Source: Protostelium mycophagum | Lineage: Eukaryota > Evosea > Variosea > Protosteliida > Protosteliaceae | NCBI GenBank assembly: GCA_002081555.1 | Contig: MZNV01002608.1 | Location: forward strand, 1 to 41,167 | Length of the DNA stretch: 41,167 bases | Reading direction: 5' to 3' | Shown: piece after piece, positions 1 to 9,301 of the stretch | Layout of the letters: each line of letters begins with the position of its first letter | Position numbering within the stretch: the first letter of the stretch is position 1 | Program-made: the position numbers and the translations under genes | The notes under the pieces: model-generated | What the model saw: only the letters and a program-made list of their open reading frames with translations | Database searches by the model: none | What the model was told of the DNA's origin: nothing

Positions 1-365
1 ACAAACTCAAAGGGCCCAGTGTTGTACGCTATCATATGCTTTGGTTATGTCTAGGAAGAGTATGTGTAGTTTTTTTGTGGGTGCTGATAGCGTTGCTTAT
101 ACAGGTGAATACTCTCACCACTGCATCTGCTGTGTCTCTGCTGGTGCGGAAACTGTATTGGTTTTCGTTGATAATATTGTGTGTATTGATCCATTTGTTG
201 AGACAATTGGTTTGTATGGATGAGTATACTTTATATGCACAGCTCAGCAGGGTGATTGGGTAATAGTTCATTGGCTCTGTCTTATCTCCTTTTTTGTAGA
301 GCATGATTGTGATGGATTTTCTCCAGCCTTCTGGTATCTTTTTTGTGATGATTGTGTTGTACCTA
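1..365 (-). mobile_element. LINE (non-LTR retrotransposon) reverse transcriptase fragment
   Basis: The minus strand encodes fingers/palm sequence of a non-LTR reverse transcriptase. It reads IPEGWRKSITIMLYKKGD, then NYYPITLLS, a YKVYSSI..LNKWI helix and the ENQYSFR motif, the usual order in Jockey/CR1-like LINEs (KKGD..NYRPISLL..QFGFR). Only this middle part is present; the catalytic YADD lies beyond the left edge if it exists. At its 5' side (higher coordinates) the element abuts the end of the giant-virus-like peptidase gene near 360-400, so one element has landed in or next to the other. The frame stays open across about 110 codons, suggesting a fairly young copy, but the fragment is too short to judge. 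Family assignment below the LINE level is a guess. Confidence 0.85.
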
Positions 366-513
366 CACTCTTACATTTGGGGTTTTTTTCGCCTGCTTGA
401 GGACCTAATTTTATGTCACAAGCGTCGTACGGAGATAACAGTTCATATTCTTTCAATCCCATCTTTGGTAATAGTTCAGTCTTTATAAAGTCAAATAAAC
501 TATAATGAAATGT

Positions 514-1543
514 TCTATAATATCCATGAGGTTCAAATAACTCTACTCGTTTCTTACGATGATCAATGATTAATTGATTTGCATGACCTGTGGGAGATTT
601 AGAAACTAATCCAGATTTATTATCTCGTATCTCTGAGAGTCTTTTCAATTTGATTGCAATTAATTGAACATGATCTGAAGTACGTATTTCAACATCATAA
701 TATGTTATTAACCATTTAGAATCTACTTCCTCCAAATGTAGTCGTTTTGTTGCAGAAACAGTAGTTGGAAAACATTCCACTTCTACAAGACTTTCCAACC
801 ATCTCTCAAATGAAAGACCTCTACAAAAATTTGAAGGGATGAATTTATTGACTAATAGTTTTAAATGTTTTAAAGCTCCCGTAGCATCATTACTTTCATG
901 GGTTACTGGTAACTTCACAATCTCTTTTTTCAAATACTTCATTAATGGTTGTTTCATTAAATTTAAATATTCAAGTCGTCGTTTTTGTAAATATGCTTTT
1001 TCTTTATCAGTTTGCTTGGGTTTAGAAATCTATAATATCCATGAGGTTCAAATAACTCTACTCGTTTCTTACGATGATCAATGATTAATTGATTTGCATG
1101 ACCTGTGGGAGATTTAGAAACTAATCCAGATTTATTATCTCGTATCTCTGAGAGTCTTTTCAATTTGATTGCAATTAATTGAACATGATCTGAAGTACGT
1201 ATTTCAACATCATAATATGTTATTAACCATTTAGAATCTACTTCCTCCAAATGTAGTCGTTTTGTTGCAGAAACAGTAGTTGGAAAACATTCCACTTCTA
1301 CAAGACTTTCCAACCATCTCTCAAATGAAAGACCTCTACAAAAATTTGAAGGGATGAATTTATTGACTAATAGTTTTAAATGTTTTAAAGCTCCCGTAGC
1401 ATCATTACTTTCATGGGTTACTGGTAACTTCACAATCTCTTTTTTCAAATACTTCATTAATGGTTGTTTCATTAAATTTAAATATTCAAGTCGTCGTTTT
1501 TGTAAATATGCTTTTTCTTTATCAGTTTGCTTGGGTTTAGAAA
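514..1543. repeat. ~515-bp tandem direct duplication
   Basis: Positions 514-1028 and 1029-1543 read the same over their whole length by eye, including synonymous positions. The duplication is therefore very recent or an assembly artefact. The junction falls at the short shared string gggtttagaaa. It lies inside the peptidase-like fossil. Confidence 0.9.
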
Positions 1544-1690
1544 CTGGTTGAACAACAATTTGTTTGGGTTTAGAAACTGGTTGAACGACAGTTTGTTTGG
1601 GTTTAGGAGCTGGTTGAACGACAATTTGTTTGGGTTTAGGAGCTGGTTGAACGACAGTTTGTTTAGGTTTAGGAGCTGGTTGAACGACAG
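1540..1690 (-). repeat. 30-bp coding minisatellite (VVQPAPKPKQ repeats)
   Basis: About five 30-bp units on the minus strand encode the ten-residue repeat VVQP(A/V)(P/S)KPKQ. The units differ by a few substitutions (I/T and PAP/PVS variants), so the array has expanded in steps. It forms the linker between the GYRW motif and the peptidase-like domain. Confidence 0.85.
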
Positions 1691-2076
1691 AAGGTTTTAC
1701 TTTTGATGTTTCCTTAACATTAACTTTCTTTACTATCGCAGTCTGACGTTGCCACCTATATCCTTTACCCCATATTGTAGACTTATAGTTGTTTCCATTG
1801 CAGCCGATTTCAATCTTACCAATATAATCACCAGCTACTTTTCCGAATCCTAGAGGGCTAGAATGTCTCTTACAATCATTTTTCTGCTTTGGCATTTAAG
1901 ATTTATAATTTGATTTGAATACATGTACGAAAATAAATATTTATTCAAAATTATGTCAATACTACTTTTCGATTTATCATGCCATAACATTAAAGTCAGC
2001 GATCTCTTCCATAATGACCATTGCTAGTCAAATATCTGATCTGGTGGACTCTTGCATACTTTTACAGAACCTCATA

Positions 2077-3088
2077 AAAGTCTACCGGATATGACACATA
2101 ATGACAGCTTTGGACGTAAATGTAAAATGTCACTTACCTGCTATACTCTCAAAGTGTGAACTGAGAAAAAAACAATAACATCTTCAATATATCGAAATAA
2201 AATCAAAATCAAAACTTTTCCCAGGTTCCTTTAACTTTTTTATTACAATTCCAAAGTCTATATGTTTTTTGATTTTTATATGTAATATCTATGCAATTCT
2301 CGTTCGACTTCTTTTTGGAAATATTGAGTTCTCTGATAGTCGGTCTTGTATTCTTTTGGATATACAATGTTATGCTTAACATTTTCTCTTGCTAAATTTA
2401 TTACTCTTGTGCGCTCTTCATCTTGAATTTTTAATTTTTTCAATTCAGTTTTTGCCTCTTGATCCGTAATAGTCATCCAAGTGTTTGTTCCGTTTCTTTT
2501 TACAAGCTGCCAGTTCTGAAATCCGTATTACTCAACATGAAAAATTACCTGTCCGTTAAGGTCCTTTACAACTATGCCTACACCTGATCTCACACTAATG
2601 CTACTGCTCTCATATTGGGATTTTTTTTGAGTAATGTTATCTGTTGTATAGATTCTTTTTATAGTAGATTCATATTTCACTTTAGGCTCTGAGGATTTCT
2701 GCTTAGGCGATTTAGAATTAGACTCAGCGTGTTTTTGCCATCTATATCCCTGATATAGGATTAATAATGTCTGCGCTTTAATGCGTTTATTTTATTTGAA
2801 ACATTACTTACATGATGTTTTCAACAAATACGCCAATTTCTTATCTTTATATGCAGCAAATATGAGAAGCCCAAGTGGTTTCACTTCAGCTAAACCTGCA
2901 ATTAATTGTTTGTTCCATTTATAATATATTATAAACTTTATAGATACGAGTGGTATTTTGCAAGACTACAATACTAATATAACATTTATAATGAGCAATA
3001 ATTGTGATACAGGATTTCCAACGAAGGCCACAAGTGAGTAACATTTTACAACCAATTGTGTCATTACGTGTCATATCCGGTAGACTTT
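2077..3088. repeat. Inverted repeat, ~30-bp arms about 950 bp apart
   Basis: The arm at about 2077-2106 (aaagtctaccggatatgaca...) is the reverse complement of the arm at about 3059-3088 with about one mismatch in 30. Weaker similarity extends outward and includes a GTAAGT/GTGAGT-like site. It looks like two paralogous introns in opposite orientation rather than transposon ends. Confidence 0.7.
2276..2760 (-). pseudogene. Second GYRW-motif protein remnant (giant-virus-like fossil)
   Basis: The minus strand carries GYRWQKHAESNSK.. followed by a Lys/Ser-rich stretch and a small beta-like segment (GVGIVVKDLNGQVIFHVE). Further downstream is a separate frame rich in Lys/Glu (2276-2476). The GYRWQ signature relates it to the proteins at 963-1895 and 4692-5033. 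It is incomplete and looks broken. Its position between inverted 30-bp repeats (about 2077-2106 and 3059-3088) is described separately. Confidence 0.45.
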
Positions 3089-3342
3089 TCCAGGCTCTGT
3101 TCTCTGTGTGTGTACATCTCTGAAGATCTGCTGCAGAGGCAGAATTTTCTCACGAGGGCGCAGCTCACACGGCCTTGTTTGATGTACATACAATCTACAG
3201 GTAAAATATCAAACAACCAAAAAATAAAAGTCACGGTCCATGCGCTGTGTCTTCGCCAAGAAAAAATGTTTTAATTTTTAAATATTTTTCTGATAATTCT
3301 AAAAAATTGTCCGCCACTTGAACAAATGTTTATTTTTAGAGC

Positions 3343-3597
3343 TTGTCTGAACGACAAACAGCTACATGCCCGATGCAGATTGTTACATCACCTCAGGCTA
3401 ATCATATACTGAGAGTATCTCGAAGGAGGATCACTCGGTTTTTAAAGTCTTCGTTTGCTTGCAGTCATAAATTCCCACAACACTGCGACATATGCAACCC
3501 TTGTAATATACATTCTTCTATTAATAAATATAATTGCCCTTGCAATTTCTGCCGATATGAGAGACGCTTTTGCTACTGCAAAATATGCAAAAAATAA
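3343..3597 (+). CDS. Small Cys-rich zinc-binding-like protein, giant-virus-like island
   Basis: The 84-codon frame ends in a dense cysteine region: CSHKFPQHCDICNPC, then a CPCNFC stretch and a YCKICKK tail. The spacing CxxC..CxxC with His suggests two or more small zinc knuckles, similar to the Cys/His-rich protein at 6438-6975. It is convergent with the HNH-like gene just 21 nt downstream. The true start may lie in an upstream exon, because an intron acceptor-like tract (atttttag) precedes the frame. No catalytic domain is visible; a nucleic-acid or protein-binding role is only inferred. Confidence 0.45.
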   Translation: MSERQTATCPMQIVTSPQANHILRVSRRRITRFLKSSFACSHKFPQHCDICNPCNIHSSINKYNCPCNFCRYERRFCYCKICKK

Positions 3598-3617
3598 CAA
3601 AATAAACTTCGTTTTAT

Positions 3618-4067
3618 TTAGAGTTTTGTAACTGCTCCCATATCCCTAGATATATATTTATCTACCATCTCTGGCGTTAACATACTAGCATATATCTTCT
3701 TCTTCTGTCTATTCAAACTTAAATCTTTGTGTACCACTATAGCGTTACCTAGTGTTAATGATAAATCTGGATCGTATGGGACTATTGTCAGATTCTCCTT
3801 GTCTGCTTGACCAGTAATTATACACTTATTATCACATCTTTCAAATATTTTAATATAATCTTCCTCTTTCCAATCCACTATATTTGTTCCATTTTTTCTC
3901 GTTAATGTTTTTAAATTCCTCAATTTTCTTGCTGGCCAACTTAATCTATTGTAATAATCTCTCATTCTTTCTCTGTTACAAATATAACACATGTAAAGGT
4001 TATCTGGTTTGAATTCTCTGCTTAATTCTTTTAAACATCGGCAACACTTGAATGTTTCTTTTGTCAT
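3618..4067 (-). CDS. Zinc-ribbon HNH-like protein, copy 1 (giant-virus-like)
   Basis: 149 aa. Residues 8-31 form a CxxC..CxxC zinc ribbon (CCRC...CYIC), followed by a basic helix (RERMRDYYNRL). After a Trp/acidic linker comes the core RCDNKCIITGQ..ENLTIVPYDP..GNAIVV. The C-terminus YASMLTPEMVDKYI is strongly conserved in all three copies. The layout (zinc ribbon, then a C..TG...NAIV core) recalls degenerate HNH/recombination-endonuclease-VII folds, but the catalytic His is not obvious, so nuclease activity is uncertain. The frame looks whole. A homing or recombination role would be typical of virus-borne HNH families; this is inference. Confidence 0.55.
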   Translation of the reverse strand: MTKETFKCCRCLKELSREFKPDNLYMCYICNRERMRDYYNRLSWPARKLRNLKTLTRKNGTNIVDWKEEDYIKIFERCDNKCIITGQADKENLTIVPYDPDLSLTLGNAIVVHKDLSLNRQKKKIYASMLTPEMVDKYISRDMGAVTKL

Positions 4068-4116
4068 GATATTATGTTTATCAGTTCATATACTAGAATT
4101 TAATTGACTTTAACAT

Positions 4117-4371
4117 GAATTGACATTTTCATTCTGATAATAGAAGTGAAAATATATTCAACAAGAAATTCCACGATGTCATAGATGCAAATCGTATCTA
4201 TATGATAGTAACTTACAATTCGATATTTGTAGCAAAAGATGTAAAGATCTTTATTGATCAATGGATAATAAATGATTATAGCGCATACGTAGATATGGAA
4301 GATTCTGAATGTGACAACTGTGGAATAAGAAATGACCCTTATTGTTTTTTTAAAATAGAAAAAATAAAATA
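4117..4371 (+). other. Possible small zinc-ribbon frame, giant-virus-like island
   Basis: The plus strand is open for about 80 codons without an early ATG and ends ECDNCGIRND..CFFKIEKIK just before a run of A/T. A related tail (RDICEIRND) recurs at about 5163-5218 upstream of the second HNH-like gene, so the whole neighbourhood was probably duplicated. It may be a relic or a last exon. Confidence 0.3.
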
Positions 4372-4691
4372 AACGTTTATCATGTTTTTATATTTATCGA
4401 TTAATTCTGGTGTCAAGCAGCATATACTTTTTCCCCTTTTCTTGTTTGTTTATATATTACAAGAATTATTTTGGATGTAGGATTTCATGTTGGGTGAACA
4501 CTATATTTTCCTTGATTCAAAATAGAATAAGATGAAAATTGAAATTTTATTTTATAAATATAATGTTCCAATAGCACCTCTTGCTTTAAATATATCATAT
4601 ATGAGAGCTACAAAATCAGGTTCAAATAAGCTGAGTTGCCAACTGATATATTTTCTAACCAAATCTAGTAATTCTGGTTTTGATAAAGTTG

Positions 4692-5033
4692 CTATATTGA
4701 TTGTTTTCTGATATTCTTATATTCAAACATTATTTTTTTTAAATATGATTCTCTTTCTTCATTAATTTTCTTGGAGTTTGCTCTAATCTTAGCATTCGAT
4801 TTTTTCACTTTTGTTGTTGCCTTCGCATTTGGAGATTTTACTTTAGTTACAGCCTTAACATTAGATTTCTTTACTATCCCAAGTTGACGCTGCCATCTAT
4901 ATCCTTTACCCCATTTTGTAGTATAGTTATTCCCATCACAGCCGACTTCGATTTTACCGATGTAATTAACAGCTGTTTTTCCGAATCCTAGAGGGCTAGA
5001 ATGTATCTTACAGTTATCTTTCTGTTTTGGCAT
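4692..5033 (-). CDS. GYRW-motif basic protein, short copy (giant-virus-like)
   Basis: 113 aa. The N-terminus MPKQKDNCKIHSSPLGFGK is nearly the same as that of the protein starting at 1895. It is followed by IGKIEVGCDGNNY..KWGKGYRWQRQ and a Lys-rich tail with SNAK/KVK repeats. There is no peptidase domain here. The motif resembles the GNDGNxW..NGxxRW element found in many giant-virus proteins, sometimes beside peptidase or structural domains. The charge suggests DNA binding. The frame looks whole. About 60 nt upstream of the start the sequence is near-identical to that upstream of 1895 (gattt..aatacatgtacgaaaataaat), which could be a shared promoter. Confidence 0.5.
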   Translation of the reverse strand: MPKQKDNCKIHSSPLGFGKTAVNYIGKIEVGCDGNNYTTKWGKGYRWQRQLGIVKKSNVKAVTKVKSPNAKATTKVKKSNAKIRANSKKINEERESYLKKIMFEYKNIRKQSI

Positions 5034-5036
5034 TTT

Positions 5037-5090
5037 ATAATGATATGTAACTTAATTTCAATACATGTACGAAAATAAATGTTTATGATG
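5037..5090 (-). promoter_or_regulatory. Shared upstream element of the two GYRW genes
   Basis: The string aatacatgtacgaaaataaa.gttta occurs just upstream of the start at 5033 and, with the same spacing, upstream of the start at 1895 (about 1918-1943). It is a candidate promoter element kept after gene duplication, or simply duplicated flank. Confidence 0.35.
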
Positions 5091-5240
5091 GAGAATTTTA
5101 TTTGTACAGCAAATGGTGTGAAAATGTTTGTTGTTTGAGAGATTCTATAAAAGAAACTTTGAATATTCTGAACGTGATATCTGTGAAATAAGAAATGACA
5201 CTTCTTGTACATATAAATAGAAAAATAAAGCATACAGATA

Positions 5241-5708
5241 TCATGTCTTTATATATCTATCGATTATTTCTGGTGTCAACATACTAGCATACGCTTTTTT
5301 TCCTTTTCTTGTTGTGTTATATTTTCGTGCTATTACTATCGCATTCTCTTTCATTAATTTCTCTTCTGGGTTGTATGATACTATCGTCAACTTCTCTCTA
5401 GTATCTTCTCCAGTTAATATACATTTGTTTTCACATCTTTTGTAGATATTCATATAATCTTTCAGAGTCCAATTCTTCATATTGTTGTTTTTTCTTCTCA
5501 TGATATCTTTCAAATTTCTAAATGTCTTCTCCAATTTATTTAATTTTGATTTATATTTGAGTTGTTTTTTTGCCTTACATTCGTAGCACATTAATCTTCC
5601 TTTTATTTTAAACTCGTTTTTTTTCATCTTTTCGCAATAACTGCATATAAACACGTTTGAGTTCATGAGCTTCTGAGTATAATGAGTGACAACCAACCAT
5701 ATAATCAC
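5241..5708 (-). CDS. Zinc-ribbon HNH-like protein, copy 2 (giant-virus-like)
   Basis: 155 aa. The zinc ribbon CSYCEKM..CYECKAK sits near residues 23-44, then a Lys-rich helix, then CENKCILTGED..EKLTIVSYNP..ENAIVIARK and the signature end YASMLTPEIIDRYI. It is clearly related to the copies at 3618-4067 and 5884-6303 but diverged, with different linkers, so these are not recent duplicates. Methionine choice is uncertain: an internal Met (MNSNVFICSYC) gives a better match to the start of the other two copies. The frame looks whole. Confidence 0.5.
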   Translation of the reverse strand: MIIWLVVTHYTQKLMNSNVFICSYCEKMKKNEFKIKGRLMCYECKAKKQLKYKSKLNKLEKTFRNLKDIMRRKNNNMKNWTLKDYMNIYKRCENKCILTGEDTREKLTIVSYNPEEKLMKENAIVIARKYNTTRKGKKAYASMLTPEIIDRYIKT

Positions 5709-5883
5709 TTTGACATGTCATCTGTCTTCAATTATCGGAACATGATAAACGATTAGATATTCATCATATCAGCTAACATGCCAAACAAACTAGATCGCTT
5801 CAAGTTAAACTCAGCAGGTTTTAAACCAAATATCATACTACAATCTAATGTCAAAAATCAAGTCAATAAAATACAATAAACAC

Positions 5884-6303
5884 TCATTTAATATATTTAT
5901 CTATCATCTCCAAAGTTAACATACTGGAATATGCCTTCTTTCCTTTTCTCTTTGAATTCAGTTTTTTACTTATAACAACAGCATTATCCATATTCAGTTT
6001 TTCATCTGGGTTAGAAGATACTATAGTTAATTTATCTTTTGACTCTTCTCCACTTATAATACATCTGTTATCACATCTGCTGAATATTTTTATATAATCT
6101 ATACTGCTCCAATCATTGATATTATTTCCTTTTTGTTTTTCGTGAGCCTTTATATTTTTGAGCTGTTTTATTGGCCATTTAACTGTATGTTGATATTCTC
6201 TTTGCTTTCTAGCGTGACAGTCATAGCATATATTTTTTACTTTAAAAAGCTCGTCACTACTTTTTGTTATCTGACACGAGTTACAATTAAATGTGTCTAA
6301 CAT
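5884..6303 (-). CDS. Zinc-ribbon HNH-like protein, copy 3 (giant-virus-like)
   Basis: 139 aa. The start MLDTFNCNSCQI.. gives a CxxC..CxxC ribbon in the first 30 residues, a basic helix (KQREYQH), then CDNRCIISGEE..DKLTIVSSNP..DNAVVISKK and the conserved end YSSMLTLEMIDKYI. It is divergently arranged with the Cys-rich gene at 6438, with 130 nt between the starts that could hold a shared promoter. The frame looks whole. Function as for copy 1. Confidence 0.55.
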   Translation of the reverse strand: MLDTFNCNSCQITKSSDELFKVKNICYDCHARKQREYQHTVKWPIKQLKNIKAHEKQKGNNINDWSSIDYIKIFSRCDNRCIISGEESKDKLTIVSSNPDEKLNMDNAVVISKKLNSKRKGKKAYSSMLTLEMIDKYIK

Positions 6304-6437
6304 GGTTGATTATGATTTAAATGGACATGAACTTATCGCCTAATCAGTTGACAGATGTCAACTAGTTAATATAATCAAAACTATCTGTCATATAGTCCAT
6401 AAATTGACACAAATACTTTGAACTGAATTTAATCAAC

Positions 6438-6975
6438 ATGATAAGAAAGAATATATTTGAAAAATATAAACTTACAAAAGAAGAATTCAGCGGTCTCAAT
6501 GTTATTAATTCTATTGCATATACAGGTAAGCCACAAGTAACTGCACTTTTTGTCGGAGATGTTTACCTCATAAGAACATCAAGGCTGAATGTATCGAATG
6601 TCTCAAATCAGTTAAAATACAAAAGGAAAATGAAAGCGATAGAGCAAAAAAGAGATTGTGTGAACATGGAAATAGGAAAATAGATTGTATAGAACTAGTT
6701 TGCTATGGTTGCATCCATAAGACCAGGAAGCGATCTTGCAAATTTTGCAACCCCTGTAAAAAACATCCAGGAAACACTAAATACACGTGCACGCAATGTC
6801 ATCGGTGTCAAGTGAGTATTCTTTGTGAGTTAAATATACTTAAATGATTTAGCATAGGAAATCGAAAAGAACATGTGCTATATGTTCTTCATGTAAAATT
6901 CACTCTGGCGTACAACGTGATAGATGCAAAATATGTGCAGAGAATAGGAAGAAATCTAAAGAAAATAAAAAATAA
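6438..6975 (+). CDS. Cys/His-rich repeat protein, giant-virus-like island
   Basis: The plus strand encodes a chain of zinc-knuckle-like units: CTFCRRCLPH.., CIECLKS, CEHGNRKIDC, CYGCIHKTRKRSCKFC, CKKHPG..YTCTQC and, after a GTGAGT..TTTAG intron-like gap, CAICSSCKIHSG..RCKIC. CxHxxxxxxCxxC-type units of this kind occur in protist and giant-virus proteins (EsV-1-7-like and related). No enzyme domain is visible. Exon limits are uncertain, as the N-terminal part (MIRKNIFEKYKL..) is joined to the Cys-rich part by an unclear intron. The last exon ends KENKK then TAA. Binding of nucleic acid or protein is inferred only. Confidence 0.45.
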
Positions 6976-7059
6976 AGTCATTTTCATGTTTATTGAATAT
7001 CTTATAACTTAGTAACAGCTCCCATATCCCTATTTTTGTTAGTTTCATTCAAATAAAAC

Positions 7060-7954
7060 CTAAACGTACATTATCCAATTTTGGTCATCAGGCATACGGT
7101 TGAATATTCTCTGAGGAAGTGTGCCTGTGCCCTGCGTTCCCCACCCTATTTATATTAATTTATACATATAAATGATTTACAATTACCTGGGCCCCAAGAG
7201 TTCATGAAAGTAAAAGTTGAGTTTGTATCATTATAACCGATTATTACACATTCGTGCCCACCAATGACGTTATCATATGCATCATTAGAGAATCTTTTGA
7301 GATTACCATCGATAGTGGTCATGATTTCATCGGTAACCTGGAAATGATTAGAAATACAATAATTTATTTTAAAATACTTACGAGCATACCAACTATAACG
7401 GGTACGTTAGAAGCAAGACTCTTCTTGATTTGCGTTATTAAGCTACCATTGTTGTTTAAACTGTATACACCAGCGGTTTTCTCGGGTCTTTCAGTTGTTG
7501 TTGGGGGTGGTATGTTGACCTTGGACTCGTCATAAGGCCAGTAAGCTTCTGAACGGACGCCATATTTCTGACAGAAGAGTAAACCATCAGCACCATAAGC
7601 ACCAGAATCAGTAACTTGGGCATCAGACTGTACGAGAGCTCTTCTGATGAACCAGTATAACTCTAATCTACTGGGGTTGAAAAGGGGATTCTGTTTTTTG
7701 GCGACCTCCATATACTTGATACACCAGCAGATTGCGTTTGCAACACAAGAACCGATCTGTCCTTGATCGTAAGCGGTTAAAAAGGGATTATTTCCTGTGT
7801 TATCCAATAAGCTTAAGTGAGTCGGTAAGTTGGTCTTGGCTACAGTTGTCGGAAGTAAGGGGAATCTAGTTGATCTATCTCCGTGAAAAGACTTAGCTCT
7901 GGCAAGAGCTACGTCTCTAGAGATCCATTTTTTTGTTTCAATGTGAACAGTCAT
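7060..7954 (-). CDS. Papain-family (C1A-like) cysteine peptidase, three exons
   Basis: Exons 7954-7382, 7337-7187 and 7145-7060 give 269 aa in one frame, with introns of 44 and 41 nt. The catalytic Cys lies in DQGQIGSCVANAICW, preceded by the usual Gln (oxyanion hole). Exon 2 has the catalytic His in GGHECVIIGYND, and the catalytic Asn is in MNSWGPGWGTQGTG at the exon 2/3 boundary. The end (LPQRIFNRMPDDQNWIMYV) also fits. There is no signal peptide and only a short N-terminal segment instead of the long inhibitory propeptide of lysosomal cathepsins. This is the cytosolic/secreted-by-other-route type seen in bacteria, protists and some giant viruses. It borders the virus-like island and could belong to it. 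All catalytic residues are present. Confidence 0.9.
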
Positions 7955-8330
7955 TTTTGTAAGTAAAATAAATCAGGTTAAAGATGTTATTGTGGCGCAA
8001 TCATTTAAATTATATTAATCACAAATCCATAGAATACACTTTATCTATGAATCCCATACGAATAAGAGAATTGAGATAAATTTTTTATTAGAGTACGTTT
8101 CTATTTGTTGAAATGACTTGATGTGAAAGAACGCTTGCTGATAAATTCCTGTGTCAAAAGGATTCAAGACAACTGTCAAGAAAATCGAGGCAGTGTTGAA
8201 AAAAAAAGAGGAGAATCCGTGTTTGCTCTTTATTATACTAATTATAGACTATTAATTTTACAAATCCTGCCAAAAGCGCAACTTCCAATAGAGACCTAAT
8301 TCAATTAACATAAGGGTTCAAATACCAGGT
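7955..8330. other. Intergenic, with a short dispersed repeat
   Basis: No gene seen. Positions 8226-8282 (ctctttattata..ccaaaagcgcaactt) recur at about 26578-26630, next to the broken copy of the hybrid-binding caspase gene. Confidence 0.6.
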
Positions 8331-8786
8331 GAACGATTATCATAATTCTTGACACCTTGGACGTTCATCCGGCTGAGTAATTTATCAGCAAGTGTTCTTC
8401 AACGTCAAGTCCTTAATAAAATTATCATCAACTCTTTTGAAAGAGTGTCTCCTCTCCTCTCTGGTGGGCGAAAATCTCCTCTCCTCAATGGTGAGCATCT
8501 CGCCGGATCTCATCTCCTCGATGGTGGGAATCTCATCAGATCTCATCTCATCTGTGTTTGGCATCTTGCTGAACAACGTCTTGACAGAGCTATTTGGAAA
8601 AAAGTGTCAACATGGTGTTGCACGTGTAAGTCTGGAATCTCTGTTGTTTGTATGTAAACGTGCGTAATTGGACGGCATTTACAAAGATGACTGAGCCGAT
8701 CCACGCCATTTCACAAAACATTGATCTGCCTGCACAATATGACTGAACGCCTTGCATCACTTATCACAGTGAGTCCTCATTGCAAC
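8331..8786. repeat. Left arm of ~455-bp inverted repeat flanking the kinase gene
   Basis: Reads as the reverse complement of about 11517-11968 with scattered differences (roughly nine in ten bases agree by eye). Outer end gaacgattatcataattctt, inner end cctcattgcaac. The minus strand has a short open frame with an acidic/basic repeat (EEMRSGEMLTIEERR), so the arm may once have coded. No transposase in or between the arms. Confidence 0.85.
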
Positions 8787-9301
8787 AAGCCAAAAGACAA
8801 AGAGGACATCACCTGCAAACTATCGATGGACATAGCCGGAATCAACACTGGGAAGACAAGATCGATGCGCCGGAAACGGTTTCGCGCGAATTCATAATAG
8901 ACCTCAACGGCCTTAACGCCGCAATTATACAATAGACCGCGACAGCTTCTGTTTACCACTCACATTTATCATATCTTGCAATACCAGTGGGCACTGCTTA
9001 TGTACATAACTGTCTTGAAGCAGGATTTTTTACGAGTAGAAAGGGTCGCGTTAAGTGAAGCAAAAAGAAATCAATGAATCATTCATTTCATGATGACTGT
9101 GTTTGTTTGACAGGATGGTAGGGAATTTTACTCTGATGAACCAATTCCCAATTATTTGATAATAAGTGATCTTCATATAAAATGTTCAAATATGCCACAT
9201 TTGAAATTGTCTCTCAAGTGCTTCTATCGGAAAGGATCTCAAAATATTGAGTGGTATAGATGAGATGTTTGATAGTCTGTATAAATCAACTCCATAAAAG
9301 T

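Larger units (their letters stand above)
366..1895 (-). pseudogene. Giant-virus-like Ulp1/adenain-type peptidase relative with GYRW N-terminus (fossil)
   Basis: The N-terminus is MPKQKNDCKRHSSPLGFGK.., then IGCNGNNY..WGKGYRWQRQ, which resembles the short GNDGNxW..NGxxRW motif common in giant-virus proteins. A linker of ten-residue Pro/Lys/Gln repeats (VVQPAPKPKQ type) follows. The C-terminal domain carries GHANQLIIDHRKK, then VELFEPHGYY, then LGPQ. This is the order seen in viral C48/C5-like proteins, where His, an acidic residue and Gln precede a catalytic Cys. The copy is broken (about two breaks). It contains a tandem duplication and is bordered by a LINE fragment on its C-terminal side. 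Its likely role in a virus would be processing of virion or ubiquitin-like proteins; as it stands it is a fossil. Family call moderate, function of the fossil unknown. Confidence 0.6.
366..6975. other. Giant-virus-like gene island (fossil)
   Basis: A run of genes with Nucleocytoviricota flavour. Three minus-strand proteins or remnants share a GKGYRWQ motif. One of them continues into an Ulp1/adenain-like peptidase relative. Three HNH-like zinc-ribbon paralogues follow, and there are two plus-strand Cys/His-rich proteins. The repeated families and mixed orientations point to local duplication. I see no capsid, packaging ATPase or polymerase in the window, so this may be the flank of a larger insertion or genes retained by the host. 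Some parts look whole (the three HNH-like frames and one GYRW protein); others are broken (one to a few breaks). Several members have intron-like gaps, which would suit long residence in the nucleus. The assignment rests on motif memory, not on a search. Confidence 0.55.

Noticed and set aside
8310-8335. ggttcaaatacc, resembling a tRNA B box
   Set aside because: No matching acceptor stem or A box at a suitable distance, so no tRNA gene is claimed.
8349-8670. Overlapping open frames on both strands of the inverted-repeat arm
   Set aside because: They mirror a short repeated string in the arm and lack a known domain. I describe the arm as a repeat instead.
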